DNA of 64,000 nucleotides from a virus. The translations under genes and the position numbers were made by a program. The notes below the pieces were generated by a model. It made no database searches, was not told the DNA's origin, and saw only the letters and a list, made by a program, of their open reading frames with translations. The stretch lies in IMG/VR virus record IMGVR_UViG_3300048927_000308, positions 26,091 to 90,090 of that record; one strand, 5' to 3'. How positions within the stretch are numbered: position 1 is the first letter of the stretch; each line of letters begins with the position of its first letter. Positions 48,801 through 55,964 of this stretch are shown here, one piece after another.

Positions 48801-49644
48801 TTTCCGCCATCTCTTTCGGGTGCTTACGCATCAGTACGACATCAACGACGGTACTGGTGCCGTTGGCGTCAAAGGTGCCGGTCGGCAGCCGGTGCGCGCC
48901 TAAAAACTCAGCTTTGCGGGAAAGGCGCAGGCGCAGCCGCTTCATGTTGTTACCGGAAACGATGGACGGCGGCACGATTACGCACATGAAACCGCCTGGC
49001 TTAATCTTGTCAAGCATGCGCAGCATGAAGTAAGAGCCCATATCGGTTTCTTCCGCATATGGTTTATCCAGGTTGCGCGTGTTATCGCGGCCGCCAAACG
49101 GCACGTTGCCAACAACATGGTCGAAGGTGTCATTCGGGGTGGTTGATGCCAGCTGCTCGAAGGGGCTGATCTGCACGCTATCTTCAGGGTGAAGCAGCTG
49201 ATTGATGCGACCGGAAACCGGGCTGATTTCCGTGGCGGTCATCATTGTTCCCGCCGGTTTCGTTTCGTTGAAAACGCCGGTGCCTGCCGACGGCTCCAGG
49301 GTGTTGCCGACGTCTGCCCCATAGAGCTTCATGATCTCCCACACACCTTCTGCCACTGGTTTCGGTGTGTAGTATTCAGAGACGGAACCGCCGATCCCAC
49401 CTTCACCAGTATACCCGGCCAGCGTCTGGCGCTGTTCATCGGTTAATTCTGCCCCGTCTGCCAGGCTGTTTAGCAGTTCAACGGCCCGTTCGTTAGCCTC
49501 GCGGCGGAGACGGTCAAAGCTTTTGCCTTCGACCTTTTCAACGCCGAATGGCACCTGTTTTCGGCGATTGCTTATTGCTCTAATAAATCTAACGATCTCG
49601 CCGATGCTTTTGCAGGAGAAAACCCCGCTTGTAATGTCCGCCAT
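42880..49644 (-). CDS. darB: DarB, methyltransferase-helicase antirestriction protein
   Basis: 2254 residues from ATG 49644, matching P1 DarB in length; the longer frame from 49797 would overlap prt. N-terminal N6-methyltransferase-like domain with LEPSAGTGVF (motif I) and GNVPFGG near residue 181 (NPPY variant). SF2 helicase: GTGLGKT near 855, IADEGHNYRN near 1050, QRNGRGARVGS near 1512. Coiled coil at about 1560-1700. DarB is packaged in P1 heads and protects incoming DNA from type I restriction. A C1 operator lies inside codons 19-24. Confidence 0.95.
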   Translation of the reverse strand: MADITSGVFSCKSIGEIVRFIRAISNRRKQVPFGVEKVEGKSFDRLRREANERAVELLNSLADGAELTDEQRQTLAGYTGEGGIGGSVSEYYTPKPVAEGVWEIMKLYGADVGNTLEPSAGTGVFNETKPAGTMMTATEISPVSGRINQLLHPEDSVQISPFEQLASTTPNDTFDHVVGNVPFGGRDNTRNLDKPYAEETDMGSYFMLRMLDKIKPGGFMCVIVPPSIVSGNNMKRLRLRLSRKAEFLGAHRLPTGTFDANGTSTVVDVVLMRKHPKEMAERVALAEESTLEAANVLWPTFITGKWFERDGRRFVHGTQEKGFQGRIEVRADGQIDNQALKAKLIHRFDSRINWSMLDIDEPQPTADVIDERELRLINGVWHSFVGGRWIEADSGKELVIDSARFGADSWEALQRNLTTAEGRLAMTFDQMANVRQQYTSSMSDDMVQLVDWINSQPEKYRDRLYRGAMIGRMLIEYQDMKAAGQSEYDIEQRRLSLVAKIQAEIDRYGNPGRGPIAKLSGSGARAWFAFRGAIKLDGTISDELTGKLVTHDDSASYDSTSYQDTLRYLYSDLTRDPIQLDDFRQAFTGDLPGSDDQLLDLLANTPGIAVSPYGGIVPFARATSGDLNEIIAPKQAFLAQLPDGAVKNNVLNQLAAIEEKRVKTPAESIRFKLNSRWFDRSVILEFLQESGYPDLRYVQSVQLEGDEMVSETYHGGDGLFVGHRYGVVQRKDKESGEIRYEWDKKSGDNATGFPAQLEKYLNGARIGGKDGATANGYREQAALLEDQFNKWIKTHDRYDELVAKYNDVFNSNIPYEHSGNSLGLTGISGRRNPFDYQNSEVRRLSEDGRGILGFGTGLGKTTTALALEAFNFENGRSTRTAYVVPKSVLENWYYETKEFLSEQAFSNYLFVGLDVLMDGDHIRQVPVLDENGKQVMNDDGTPVMRDGLKLADEATITARMNAIPHSNYRAVVFTKEQYARIPLRNETVDEHAEDMLFDFVAAGRVASAMESDSHRKEAARRRVLSEYSDTGTEKAEKYPYFEDMGFDSVIADEGHNYRNSYKNGREASQLAYLPTSAVAQSARDMAIKNAYLMKKNGGRGPVLLTATPVVNTPIDAYNMLSHVLPKEFWQKMGIFGPDDFVKFFGKTRLETVQKISGEVEEKMALVGFENLDALRGIFHRWTTLKTAEDVKDTVEIPELDERQQDAPLTAEQLDAYEELRKQAEAAANADNGMATIVQEDGTTTQEKARPIFSIIRDMDRVCTDMDLYHRRITYRFLPEYADAVQQLADSLPKQATSEDDESDESVTQQAQYSLIDKGDFIQLQVPEAFEPEVNKRLAKFGIDERTITHPVTPKYAKLIATLKEFFPEGKQIIFTDEKTQHQKLKRIICNALNIDSSQVGILNAQTVADAGKSGKKLKTVKPPKDLPDEPTEAQLAKYHEQMALYDAYIAQQNEMSLGGLEKIAADFQEGRTPIIICNKKAEVGINLHRGTTDIHHLTLPWTPASIAQRNGRGARVGSNRASVRVHYYCGKGSFDEYRLKTLKRKAGWISDILRSDKSEMENADANDMIEMQMYTAKNDGERLAMMQVQMDKAKAAQLARQKEQATVDLQNYIKAQHAAGEDVEALTVQLENNKTELEEATADVARYRQLVLAKAAENEEWKARWGSVYSSDRLLLSQYRNSLKTAIRRKAALTSAISQREKLLARTKKASTDIKRLRPLVEDAINKGLVNADPDLINHGKDFLVIGDKSWRVGQYYENNGDIVLIKALDFDTQRADVEVIFSSKGSKSSSWPVKLLQQQVDVTPDEAAVMGKISGGVSIAGINALISRDDFYRFQQRGMLKITDSYAMQTSDQGYTMEFVSSSDTVQNVVYPDRTDGALKSAIAKWALGFMAAGQTYKINSAEAFLTELFGSDYLDVISSYGESLSPEDIQERIVAEIAKLPATAPEGSTRNGDSEVEVANAIFNSYPFRASSFELGTSEFGAISVYSNKAEIKAAMDAANARIAAERQANLDHAVEVLAQSWVTAIKGAVATSKITPAIAEVVNNGAKFMVAYQNGSMQMPTAYGMTTNHPTYNLVAMFADLAILKLVDLSEITPTLLSARKNYLDVLTRVADLLRGRTDEQKAEDADRINLALGNITEEEIAARNAQQEEIAVGQGDATRTAQALGLNYRVSTADLKMMYAPKFAAGEVFGLQEASGQKGVLFRAKDELKEKFGARWLPAKAKNSDFPGNWWIIEKKHNAADVLAVINQYA
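49574..49590 (+). promoter_or_regulatory. C1 operator inside the darB 5' coding region
   Basis: ATTGCTCTAATAAATCT, 16 of 17 matches, lying at codons 19-24 of darB and 100 bp upstream of prt. It could block elongation into darB or control the rightward prt promoter. Confidence 0.85.
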
Positions 49645-49689
49645 TAGTGATCCTTCACAAGTGACCAGTGTTAAATTTGCGCAAAACTG

Positions 49690-51432
49690 ATGCGAAATTA
49701 TTCTAATGAAGGTGCAATCTTGGCTGACAATAAAATTACCCTGTCCTCTGTCAGGAAAGCGCTGACTGACGTTTTTAAGGACGCGCGAGGGGATCACGAC
49801 AACATCCTGTTATCTGCGTTGGCGGTCCAAGGCGGGGGCGGCGGCTATTTCTTTTCTCGTGCGTCGTCACCGGCAGCGTTGGCGGGGTTCCTCACAAACA
49901 ATTCAGGCAAAGATGACGGCCAATCATGTGTTGTGGACGGGAGCCGCTATATCTTTGATGAGGCAACGCTTCCGGAGGACAGGTTACAGCGCTATCCGAT
50001 TCTGGAAGAAATGTCCGTTTACAGCACCATCGCAACCGCGCTGAATATCCATATCACGCACGCTCTTTCATACGACAAAAAGACAGGACAGACCTTCTCT
50101 ATATCCCCGGTTAACAAAGGGAATGAGGCGGATTACAAAGAAGCGCAAGCACTATGCGATGAGCTGATGAACGACATCGGCAAGACCATTAACAAAGAAG
50201 TGGCGGGCTGGGCATACATCATGTCCGTGTTCGGCGTGGCGTACATCCGGCCGCATGCTGTGGAGGGGATCGGCATTAAATCGTTCGAATGCTCCTATTA
50301 CTCCCTGCCCTACTTCGTGAAAGAGTTTGAAGTAGCTGGCAACCTGGCAGGCTTCAGTGGCGACTATCTGAAAGATGCCACCGGCAAGATGGTGTATGCC
50401 GATCCATGGTCCCTTATTCCGATGAAGATCCCCTACTGGCGTCCGAAAGGAAACCAGATGCCGGTTTATTACGGTACTCGTCCTTACAGCCTGCTCGATG
50501 ACCCGGAAACTCGGATGCCGGTAGAGACACAAAATTACGGCACCAGCCTGCTCGAATATGCGTACGAGCCCTATATCAATCTGCGCTCGGCGATCCGCTC
50601 GCTGAAGGCCAGCCGCTTTAACGCCTCAAAGATTGACCGCATCATTGGCCTGGCCATGAACAGTCTGGACCCGGTCAAAGCGGCGGACTACTCACGCACA
50701 ATCTCGCAGACCCTGAAGCGCGCCGCTGACCTCATGGAGAAACGCGCGAAAGGGGCCAATAACATGCCGACCGTCACCAATACTCTGCTGCCTATCATGG
50801 GCGACGGTAAGGGCCAGATGACGATTGATACGCAAACCATCCAGGCAGACATTAACGGTATTGAGGACGTGCTGACGTACATGCGCCAGCTGGCCGCCGC
50901 TCTGGGCCTGGATTACACGTTGCTGGGATGGGCTGATCAGATGTCAGGTGGCCTGGGTGAAGGTGGTTTCCTGCGTACGGCGATTCAGGCGGCAATGCGC
51001 GCTGCGTGGATCCAGCAGGGCGTAGAAGAGGGTATCCAGCGGGCCATTGATATTCACCTGGCCTATAAACACGGAAAGGTTTACCCGGAGGGAGATCGTC
51101 CCTACAAAATCGAATTCCACTCTGTGAACACCGCGTTGCAGCAGGAACACAACGATAATCGCGATGCGCAGGCCAACTACGCGACTGTTATCACGCAGAT
51201 TCTGGATGCCATTAGCAACAACCCTGTACTGGCGAACTCCGAAGCGTTTAAACGTTATCTCTGCTGCGACATTCTGGAGATCGACGAAAGCACGTCAGAT
51301 GCGCTGGTAGCTGAATTGAAGGCCAAAGGCGACGAAGACGATTCCATGTTGGACTCCATCATTAAATCTACGCCAGAGGAACTGGCGCACATCCTTGAAT
51401 CAGTCTTTAAAGAGGGACAAAACAATGACTGA
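49690..51432 (+). CDS. prt: Prt, portal protein
   Basis: 580 residues. P1 Prt-type portal, divergent from darB. The sequence has the portal-like mix of an N-terminal alpha/beta wing, a clip ([18 protein letters not shown]), and a long helical part ([26 protein letters not shown]) followed by [22 protein letters not shown]. It joins head and tail and is the DNA channel. It overlaps pro by 8 nt. Head genes here have no obvious late promoter of their own in the 45-bp gap. Confidence 0.88.
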   Translation: MRNYSNEGAILADNKITLSSVRKALTDVFKDARGDHDNILLSALAVQGGGGGYFFSRASSPAALAGFLTNNSGKDDGQSCVVDGSRYIFDEATLPEDRLQRYPILEEMSVYSTIATALNIHITHALSYDKKTGQTFSISPVNKGNEADYKEAQALCDELMNDIGKTINKEVAGWAYIMSVFGVAYIRPHAVEGIGIKSFECSYYSLPYFVKEFEVAGNLAGFSGDYLKDATGKMVYADPWSLIPMKIPYWRPKGNQMPVYYGTRPYSLLDDPETRMPVETQNYGTSLLEYAYEPYINLRSAIRSLKASRFNASKIDRIIGLAMNSLDPVKAADYSRTISQTLKRAADLMEKRAKGANNMPTVTNTLLPIMGDGKGQMTIDTQTIQADINGIEDVLTYMRQLAAALGLDYTLLGWADQMSGGLGEGGFLRTAIQAAMRAAWIQQGVEEGIQRAIDIHLAYKHGKVYPEGDRPYKIEFHSVNTALQQEHNDNRDAQANYATVITQILDAISNNPVLANSEAFKRYLCCDILEIDESTSDALVAELKAKGDEDDSMLDSIIKSTPEELAHILESVFKEGQNND

Positions 51433-52447
51433 CGTTCTGAAGACGGTAACTGACCGTTTTTGTCTTTATAAAAACGCGCGCACCGGCCGCCAGAACGGCC
51501 GCAAATACGTGCTGGGTGCGGTAAAGGCCATGCTGGAAAGCAGAGAGACTCAGGAGGGACTGCGTCTTGGCGAGCTGTATGGTTACTATGGCCACGGGCG
51601 CCGCGAAATGACCGGTAAACTGGAGTTGCCGGAAACAAGCGTAATCATGGTAGAAGGCCGCCCGGTTGTTATCGACAACGTGCCAGCCTGCCGCACGGTA
51701 TCCATCTCCGTAGATGACAACGGCGTTGTGACCCACACGCAGGAAATTCTCAACACCGAACCCGGCAAAATCGTTGCAGCGATGATTGAAAGCCGTGCAG
51801 GTGGCTGGAGCTGGGCGACCGGCGGCCGCCAAGCGGGTAACATTGCCGTTACCACCAGCTTCCATGGCGTGGACTATGTAACCAACCCGAACTACGTAAG
51901 CCTCGATCACCCTGCAAGCGCGGGAATGTTCGAAAGCGCAGACGCACAATCCCTTCTCGCCGAGTCGCTGGCGGCACATGGTTACTCTGATGAATCGGTG
52001 CAGGCGGTGATCAGCCACTACGGCAAGCTGGCGGAGCTGGAGCTGATGATGGAAGCGACTGAGCGCAACGCTGAGCTGGAAACTGCGCTGCTGGAAAGCC
52101 AAGGGCGCTATCTGGAAGCGCAGATGCGTCAGAAAGAGGCTGAGGATCGGATCGCCCTGCTGGAAAGTGCGGCGGGTGTGCGTGATGATGTGCTGGTGGC
52201 CATTCAGAACGAACTCGATAAGTTGCCGATTTTTGTAACCAGCAGTCAGAAAGAGGCCTTTAAGTTGAAGCACCCGGACGATGCGGCAGTTGTTGCGTCA
52301 CTGTTCGAATCGTTGATAAAAGTCGGTGCCCGCCATCTCCCACTAACGCCACCAACTGAAATCTCACAGCCGCAGCCGCGCCAGAAGGTTCCGGAACCTG
52401 CCAGCATGATCACCTTCGGCAAGACAACAAACCCCTTCGCAAAATAA
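51425..52447 (+). CDS. pro: Pro, prohead protease
   Basis: 340 residues from ATG 51425, after GAGGGACAAA. N-terminal 160 residues are beta-rich, with [17 protein letters not shown] and [15 protein letters not shown], and the C-terminal half is a coiled coil ending in a Pro-rich tail, as in fused protease-scaffold proteins. P1 Pro cuts DarA and head proteins. The catalytic residues cannot be fixed by eye. Confidence 0.85.
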   Translation: MTDVLKTVTDRFCLYKNARTGRQNGRKYVLGAVKAMLESRETQEGLRLGELYGYYGHGRREMTGKLELPETSVIMVEGRPVVIDNVPACRTVSISVDDNGVVTHTQEILNTEPGKIVAAMIESRAGGWSWATGGRQAGNIAVTTSFHGVDYVTNPNYVSLDHPASAGMFESADAQSLLAESLAAHGYSDESVQAVISHYGKLAELELMMEATERNAELETALLESQGRYLEAQMRQKEAEDRIALLESAAGVRDDVLVAIQNELDKLPIFVTSSQKEAFKLKHPDDAAVVASLFESLIKVGARHLPLTPPTEISQPQPRQKVPEPASMITFGKTTNPFAK

Positions 52448-52460
52448 TTATTAGAGCAAT
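52444..52460 (-). promoter_or_regulatory. C1 operator after pro
   Basis: Reverse match at 15 of 17 positions, overlapping the pro stop codon and 126 bp upstream of the helix-turn-helix gene. Confidence 0.75.
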
Positions 52461-52515
52461 CACGGGTTGCGATCTGTAACCCGTTGTTGTTTAATTTGCC
52501 CGCCGGACGATACGC

Positions 52516-52543
52516 AAAAAAAAACCCCGGCGGCAGCCGGGGT
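52516..52543 (-). terminator. leftward terminator hairpin
   Basis: ACCCCGGC/GCCGGGGT stem with a run of nine A before it, that is nine T on the - strand. It would stop antisense transcripts entering pro. Confidence 0.75.
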
Positions 52544-52585
52544 GAGTCGTATCATTCAAAAAATAAAATATTCGCGAGGTAAATA

Positions 52586-53608
52586 ATGCCATATTGCGCT
52601 GTTAAAAACAAAACTTTTTCTTTTAATAATGACGGTTCTTTCAATCAGTTCGGCCTGAAAAGCGTAATTCAGGAGATCTCCCCAAAATTACTTCGTCCGT
52701 CTGAAAAATATATCCTAATGCTTGCCAGCGAACATGCCACCGCCAGCGCTAAGCTCTGCATCTTCAAATCCCTCCAAACTATTGCTGATGATTGTGGCGT
52801 CAGCAAAGACACCGTTCGTCGTTGTCTCTCTCGCTGCGTTGAAATGGGCATACTCACAAAAGAGTTTGTGATCGATGAAGCAACCGGCAAACAGAAACCC
52901 TGCCTGTATACTTACACTCCGCTTTTCATCCGGATTGCGAAGGCGTTTCGTCGTCTTGCCGACAAACTCAAAAGCCGTCGTCAAAAAGATTTCAAAGATG
53001 CCCGCTCCCGTTTTAACACCCTGCTCGAACGCATGGTGTTCCGTGTCAAACTTGGTCTTTTCTCACTTAAAAAGAAGCTCTTCTCTAAGGGGTACCCTCC
53101 TAAATCTGTCGTAAAAGAGGGGTTGCAAAACGCTACCCAGGAGGGTGGCAAAATAGAGCCCAATAATGTACTTACTAATAAAGTAAATAAATACGCAGCC
53201 ACTGACGTCGGCGCGAAGCGCGACGCAGTTGGCGATCATGAAAATCAAAAAGCAGCACGAAAAGATAAGCCAGAAAATGGAGCTATCCGCTTCTTTCAAG
53301 ATCTCGCAAAAAATTTCTCATCCATCGCGACACGCAGAATGGAGGAAAATAAAAAATTAGTTAAAGGTTTTTCGTTAGAGCAAAATAGTGTCAAGCACGG
53401 CAAACCGCTGCCAGAACGCCGTGCTGGGAAAGCCCCCCAGGAAGGGTTTAACCATACCCGCTTCCTGAAGGCCGATCGGATAGCTGAACAGCAATGGGAA
53501 GAACGCCAGCGGATCGCGCGTGATAACCCACGGGAAAAACAGATTCAAAAGCTCGCAGAAATCAGGACTCTTCTGGATAATGCGAAGGCACAAAAGGTAG
53601 GAATATGA
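52586..53608 (+). CDS. helix-turn-helix protein, replication-initiator-like
   Basis: 340 residues. Residues about 20-100 form a winged-helix (HTH_36-like) domain: LLRPSEKYILMLASEHA, SLQTIADDCGVSKDTVRRCLSRCVEMGIL. The rest is basic and low in structure (KDARSRFNTLLERMVFRVKLG, RRAGKAPQEG). This type of N-terminal domain is common in plasmid and phage replication initiators. It is coupled to a ProQ/FinO protein and lies under a C1 operator, in the place of P1 lydE. Replication role is inference. Confidence 0.7.
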   Translation: MPYCAVKNKTFSFNNDGSFNQFGLKSVIQEISPKLLRPSEKYILMLASEHATASAKLCIFKSLQTIADDCGVSKDTVRRCLSRCVEMGILTKEFVIDEATGKQKPCLYTYTPLFIRIAKAFRRLADKLKSRRQKDFKDARSRFNTLLERMVFRVKLGLFSLKKKLFSKGYPPKSVVKEGLQNATQEGGKIEPNNVLTNKVNKYAATDVGAKRDAVGDHENQKAARKDKPENGAIRFFQDLAKNFSSIATRRMEENKKLVKGFSLEQNSVKHGKPLPERRAGKAPQEGFNHTRFLKADRIAEQQWEERQRIARDNPREKQIQKLAEIRTLLDNAKAQKVGI

Positions 53609-54138
53609 TGGAAACCAAAACCCGCAAGCTTAAAAAAATTTACGTACCTGGTGAAAACGGACTGGTACGCCCGAGGACAAAATCCCGCCCCGCAGGTAAG
53701 CGTCCAACAAAGGTCAAAAAGCTGGATTTGAAGGATGTACGCCCGCACCAGCGCAAGCTGATCAACCACTGGCCTGATCTGTACCGTAACGGACGTATTC
53801 TGCCGGTTGCAGTCGGCATCCGTGAGGCGATGGTGGAGGATCTTAAAGCGCGCGGCATCACAATCAATCCGAAGAGGATCGCAAGCGAACTATCCTCGGC
53901 GCTGAACACCGAAAACTATCAGCGACGTATCCTCTTCATGAAGCACCGTTATGGCTTGGATGGTAAGCCGGTCGCGGAGATAACCGACCAAGAGCGCGAA
54001 TACGCGTATCAGAAGCTGGCTATCAAAATGACGGAACGTGGACGCACACCGCCGCGCCCGGGATTCTGGAAAGCAAAAAAGGCCTTCCGCAAAAAACTGA
54101 AAGGCCAAAAACCAGTTATACCTGCTTCCTCCTCCTAA
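53605..54138 (+). CDS. ProQ/FinO-family RNA-binding protein
   Basis: 177 residues, start overlapping the previous stop (ATGA). Residues about 55-140 match the ProQ/FinO fold: NHWPDLYRNGRILPVAVGIRE, LSSALNTENYQRRIL, HRYGLDGKPVAEIT. Basic tails on both sides. FinO/ProQ proteins are RNA chaperones acting on antisense or 3' hairpin RNAs. It could tune an antisense-controlled replicon or a phage small RNA. Confidence 0.85.
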   Translation: MMETKTRKLKKIYVPGENGLVRPRTKSRPAGKRPTKVKKLDLKDVRPHQRKLINHWPDLYRNGRILPVAVGIREAMVEDLKARGITINPKRIASELSSALNTENYQRRILFMKHRYGLDGKPVAEITDQEREYAYQKLAIKMTERGRTPPRPGFWKAKKAFRKKLKGQKPVIPASSS

Positions 54139-54370
54139 AATATTTACGCGCCGCTCGGCGGGGGCAATCTGAAGTGGTCCCCCCTTGCTGCATCAGGCGC
54201 GCCGCCATACTCATGAACGTCAGACATAGCCGCATCCCTGCATAAAGCAGCGGATCCAGCGGCCATGTTTCATTCCAGACCGAAACTGCCATGAAAATGG
54301 AGTCACACACGATTGCCGCCAGGGACAGCTTCATCGTCGAAAGGCGGCGAAGCTGGCGACGTTTATTCAT
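54116..54370 (-). CDS. lydD: LydD-like small membrane protein after lyz
   Basis: 84 residues from ATG 54370, which overlaps the lyz stop by 8 nt. Two hydrophobic helices (MKLSLAAIVCDSIFMAVSVW; LLYAGMRLCLTFMSMAARLM). In P1 lydD follows lyz and influences lysis. The 3' end overlaps the ProQ/FinO gene on the other strand. Confidence 0.65.
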   Translation of the reverse strand: MNKRRQLRRLSTMKLSLAAIVCDSIFMAVSVWNETWPLDPLLYAGMRLCLTFMSMAARLMQQGGTTSDCPRRAARKYFRRRKQV

Positions 54371-54920
54371 TGCCGAGCCCTGCCAAACAAAGCTGGCGCT
54401 CTTTCTCCCGGCGGATCTCAAGCCCTCGCAACCGCACGCCACCAGCATTAACAAAATCCGGCAGGTGATTGCACATATTCACCCAATTCCCGGCCTGCGC
54501 CCATTTATGGATCGACGTCTCAACGCGGTGCTGCTGCGCTTTGCTGTAGTAGGTTCGCAGGCTCCCACATCCCATATTGAACGCAGCGCTGGTCATTGCG
54601 CTGAATGTATTGTCGGGCATGTCCTTGCCCCGGAAATGCTGATCAATACAGCGCTCCGCAACCAGAATGTTTTTTTCCCAATCGGCGGCAATCTGCTGGT
54701 CCGTCTTTCTCACGCCTGGTTTAACGTTGTGGGTATTGCCTACGCCGTCCGTCCACTTCCCAGCGGGGCAAACATACGGATCGCGCCGGCACTGTTCGGC
54801 ATTACCGATCAGCTCCAGCCCCGCCTCGTTGGTACGCACCGTTCCATGCCCCAGGACGATGCTGATCATCATCCCAATGGCGCAAATGGCGCTCCCGCCC
54901 ACTGCTGTCTTTTTTTTCAT
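54363..54920 (-). CDS. lyz: Lyz, SAR endolysin
   Basis: 185 residues, same length as P1 Lyz. T4-type muramidase: catalytic Glu42 (N-A-E-Q-C), with Cys44 and Cys51, and Cys13 in the N-terminal signal-anchor-release helix, all at P1 positions. The enzyme sits inactive in the membrane until the holin LydA dissipates the potential, then Cys13 frees the active site. The terminator at 54975 and ssb lie upstream. Confidence 0.97.
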   Translation of the reverse strand: MKKKTAVGGSAICAIGMMISIVLGHGTVRTNEAGLELIGNAEQCRRDPYVCPAGKWTDGVGNTHNVKPGVRKTDQQIAADWEKNILVAERCIDQHFRGKDMPDNTFSAMTSAAFNMGCGSLRTYYSKAQQHRVETSIHKWAQAGNWVNMCNHLPDFVNAGGVRLRGLEIRREKERQLCLAGLGNE

Positions 54921-54972
54921 CTTTCAGCCTCACAAGTGATCTGCTTTACGATTACCACTCGACCACTCATGC

Positions 54973-55003
54973 AAGCGCACGCGCCTCCGGGCGCGTTTTT
55001 TTT
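54973..55003 (+). terminator. rightward terminator before ssb
   Basis: ACGCGCC/GGGCGCGT stem followed by eight T on the + strand; a Chi site comes immediately after. Shields the ssb promoter. Confidence 0.8.
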
Positions 55004-55061
55004 GGCTGGTGGGAAATCGTATCCCAAATCGCTTGTTGAACGTCTTACGAATCGTTATTTT

Positions 55062-55078
55062 ATTGCTCTAATAATTAT
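55062..55078 (+). promoter_or_regulatory. C1 operator of ssb
   Basis: ATTGCTCTAATAATTAT matches at 15 of 17, 22 bp before ssb, with AAGGACC as ribosome site between. ssb is therefore likely C1-repressed in the prophage. Confidence 0.8.
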
Positions 55079-55099
55079 TGTTTTTAAGGACCATAATCA

Positions 55100-55639
55100 G
55101 TGGCACAGCGCGGTGTAAACAAAGTCATTTTGGTGGGCACGCTCGGACAAGATCCTGAAGTGCGTTACATGCAGGGCAATAAAGCGGTGGCTAATCTCAG
55201 TCTGGCCACAAACGAAAGCTGGCGCGATAAACAGACCGGCGAAATGAAAAAGAAAACGGAGTGGCACCGCGTCGTGCTGTTCGGCAAGCTGGCGGAAGTG
55301 GCTGGTGAATACTTAAAGAAAGGTGCCCAGGTCTACATCGAGGGTCAGCTTCGCACGCGCAAATGGACGGACCAGACCGGTGTTGAGAAGTACACCACAG
55401 AGATTGTCGTAGGGCAGAACGGCTCTATGCAGATGCTCGGCGGCCGCCAGGGAGGCGGCGCTGGCGCAGGTGGCCAGCAGCAAAGTGGATGGGGGCAGCC
55501 ACAGCAGCCGCAGGGCGGCCAGCAGTTTAGCGGCGGTGGCCCTGCCCAGCACAGCGAACCGCCGATGGACTTTGATGACGACATTCCGTTTGCGCCGATT
55601 GGCCTACCCTTCCCCCGCCACGCTATCTACAGTCTATAA
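55100..55639 (+). CDS. ssb: SSB, single-stranded DNA-binding protein
   Basis: 179 residues, GTG start. OB fold from [20 protein letters not shown] to [15 protein letters not shown] (residues 1-115), Gly/Gln-rich linker, and the acidic DFDDDIPF partner-binding motif. Unusually this motif is followed by 15 further residues, whereas bacterial SSB ends there. Supports plasmid and lytic replication. Confidence 0.95.
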   Translation: MAQRGVNKVILVGTLGQDPEVRYMQGNKAVANLSLATNESWRDKQTGEMKKKTEWHRVVLFGKLAEVAGEYLKKGAQVYIEGQLRTRKWTDQTGVEKYTTEIVVGQNGSMQMLGGRQGGGAGAGGQQQSGWGQPQQPQGGQQFSGGGPAQHSEPPMDFDDDIPFAPIGLPFPRHAIYSL

Positions 55640-55641
55640 GA

Positions 55642-55667
55642 AAAAAGCCCGCGTTTTGCGGGCTTTC
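55642..55667. terminator. bidirectional terminator after ssb
   Basis: AAAGCCCGC/GCGGGCTTT stem, GTTTT loop, A run on the left and TTT on the right. Lies between convergent ssb and the dar operon. Confidence 0.85.
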
Positions 55668-55670
55668 ACG

Positions 55671-55964
55671 TTAGTTTACGCTTTGATCTCCATCCGTATC
55701 GTAGCCATACGATTCGTCGTCATCGCCTTCCACTTCAGGCCAATCCACCAGCCAGCCAGCGATCTCGGCGCTACGCAGAACAAAGCTACACTCGGCGTCC
55801 ACGGTATTTACGGTGCCGGTAGCGGAATTGGGCCGCAGAGCGCGGATTGCTTCAGCGATCTCTGCCAGCGACACATCGCCTGTAACCTTAGTGATCGGCC
55901 CGTCCTCAAACTCCACTGCTCCCTCTCGGCCATCGGGAGACGTGATCTTAATGGTTTCCATCAT
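55671..55964 (-). CDS. last gene of the dar operon, unknown
   Basis: 97 residues, very acidic (EVEGDDDESYGYDTDGD at the end), with LAEIAEAIRALRPN and FVLRSAEIAGWLVDW. Overlaps ddrB by 17 nt. P1 has hxr here, an Xre-like gene, but I see no helix-turn-helix, so it is different. Confidence 0.65.
   Translation of the reverse strand: MMETIKITSPDGREGAVEFEDGPITKVTGDVSLAEIAEAIRALRPNSATGTVNTVDAECSFVLRSAEIAGWLVDWPEVEGDDDESYGYDTDGDQSVN

Noticed and set aside
49645-49797. Longer darB start at 49797
   Set aside because: It would overlap the start of prt and add 51 residues not present in P1 DarB; ATG 49644 gives the expected size.
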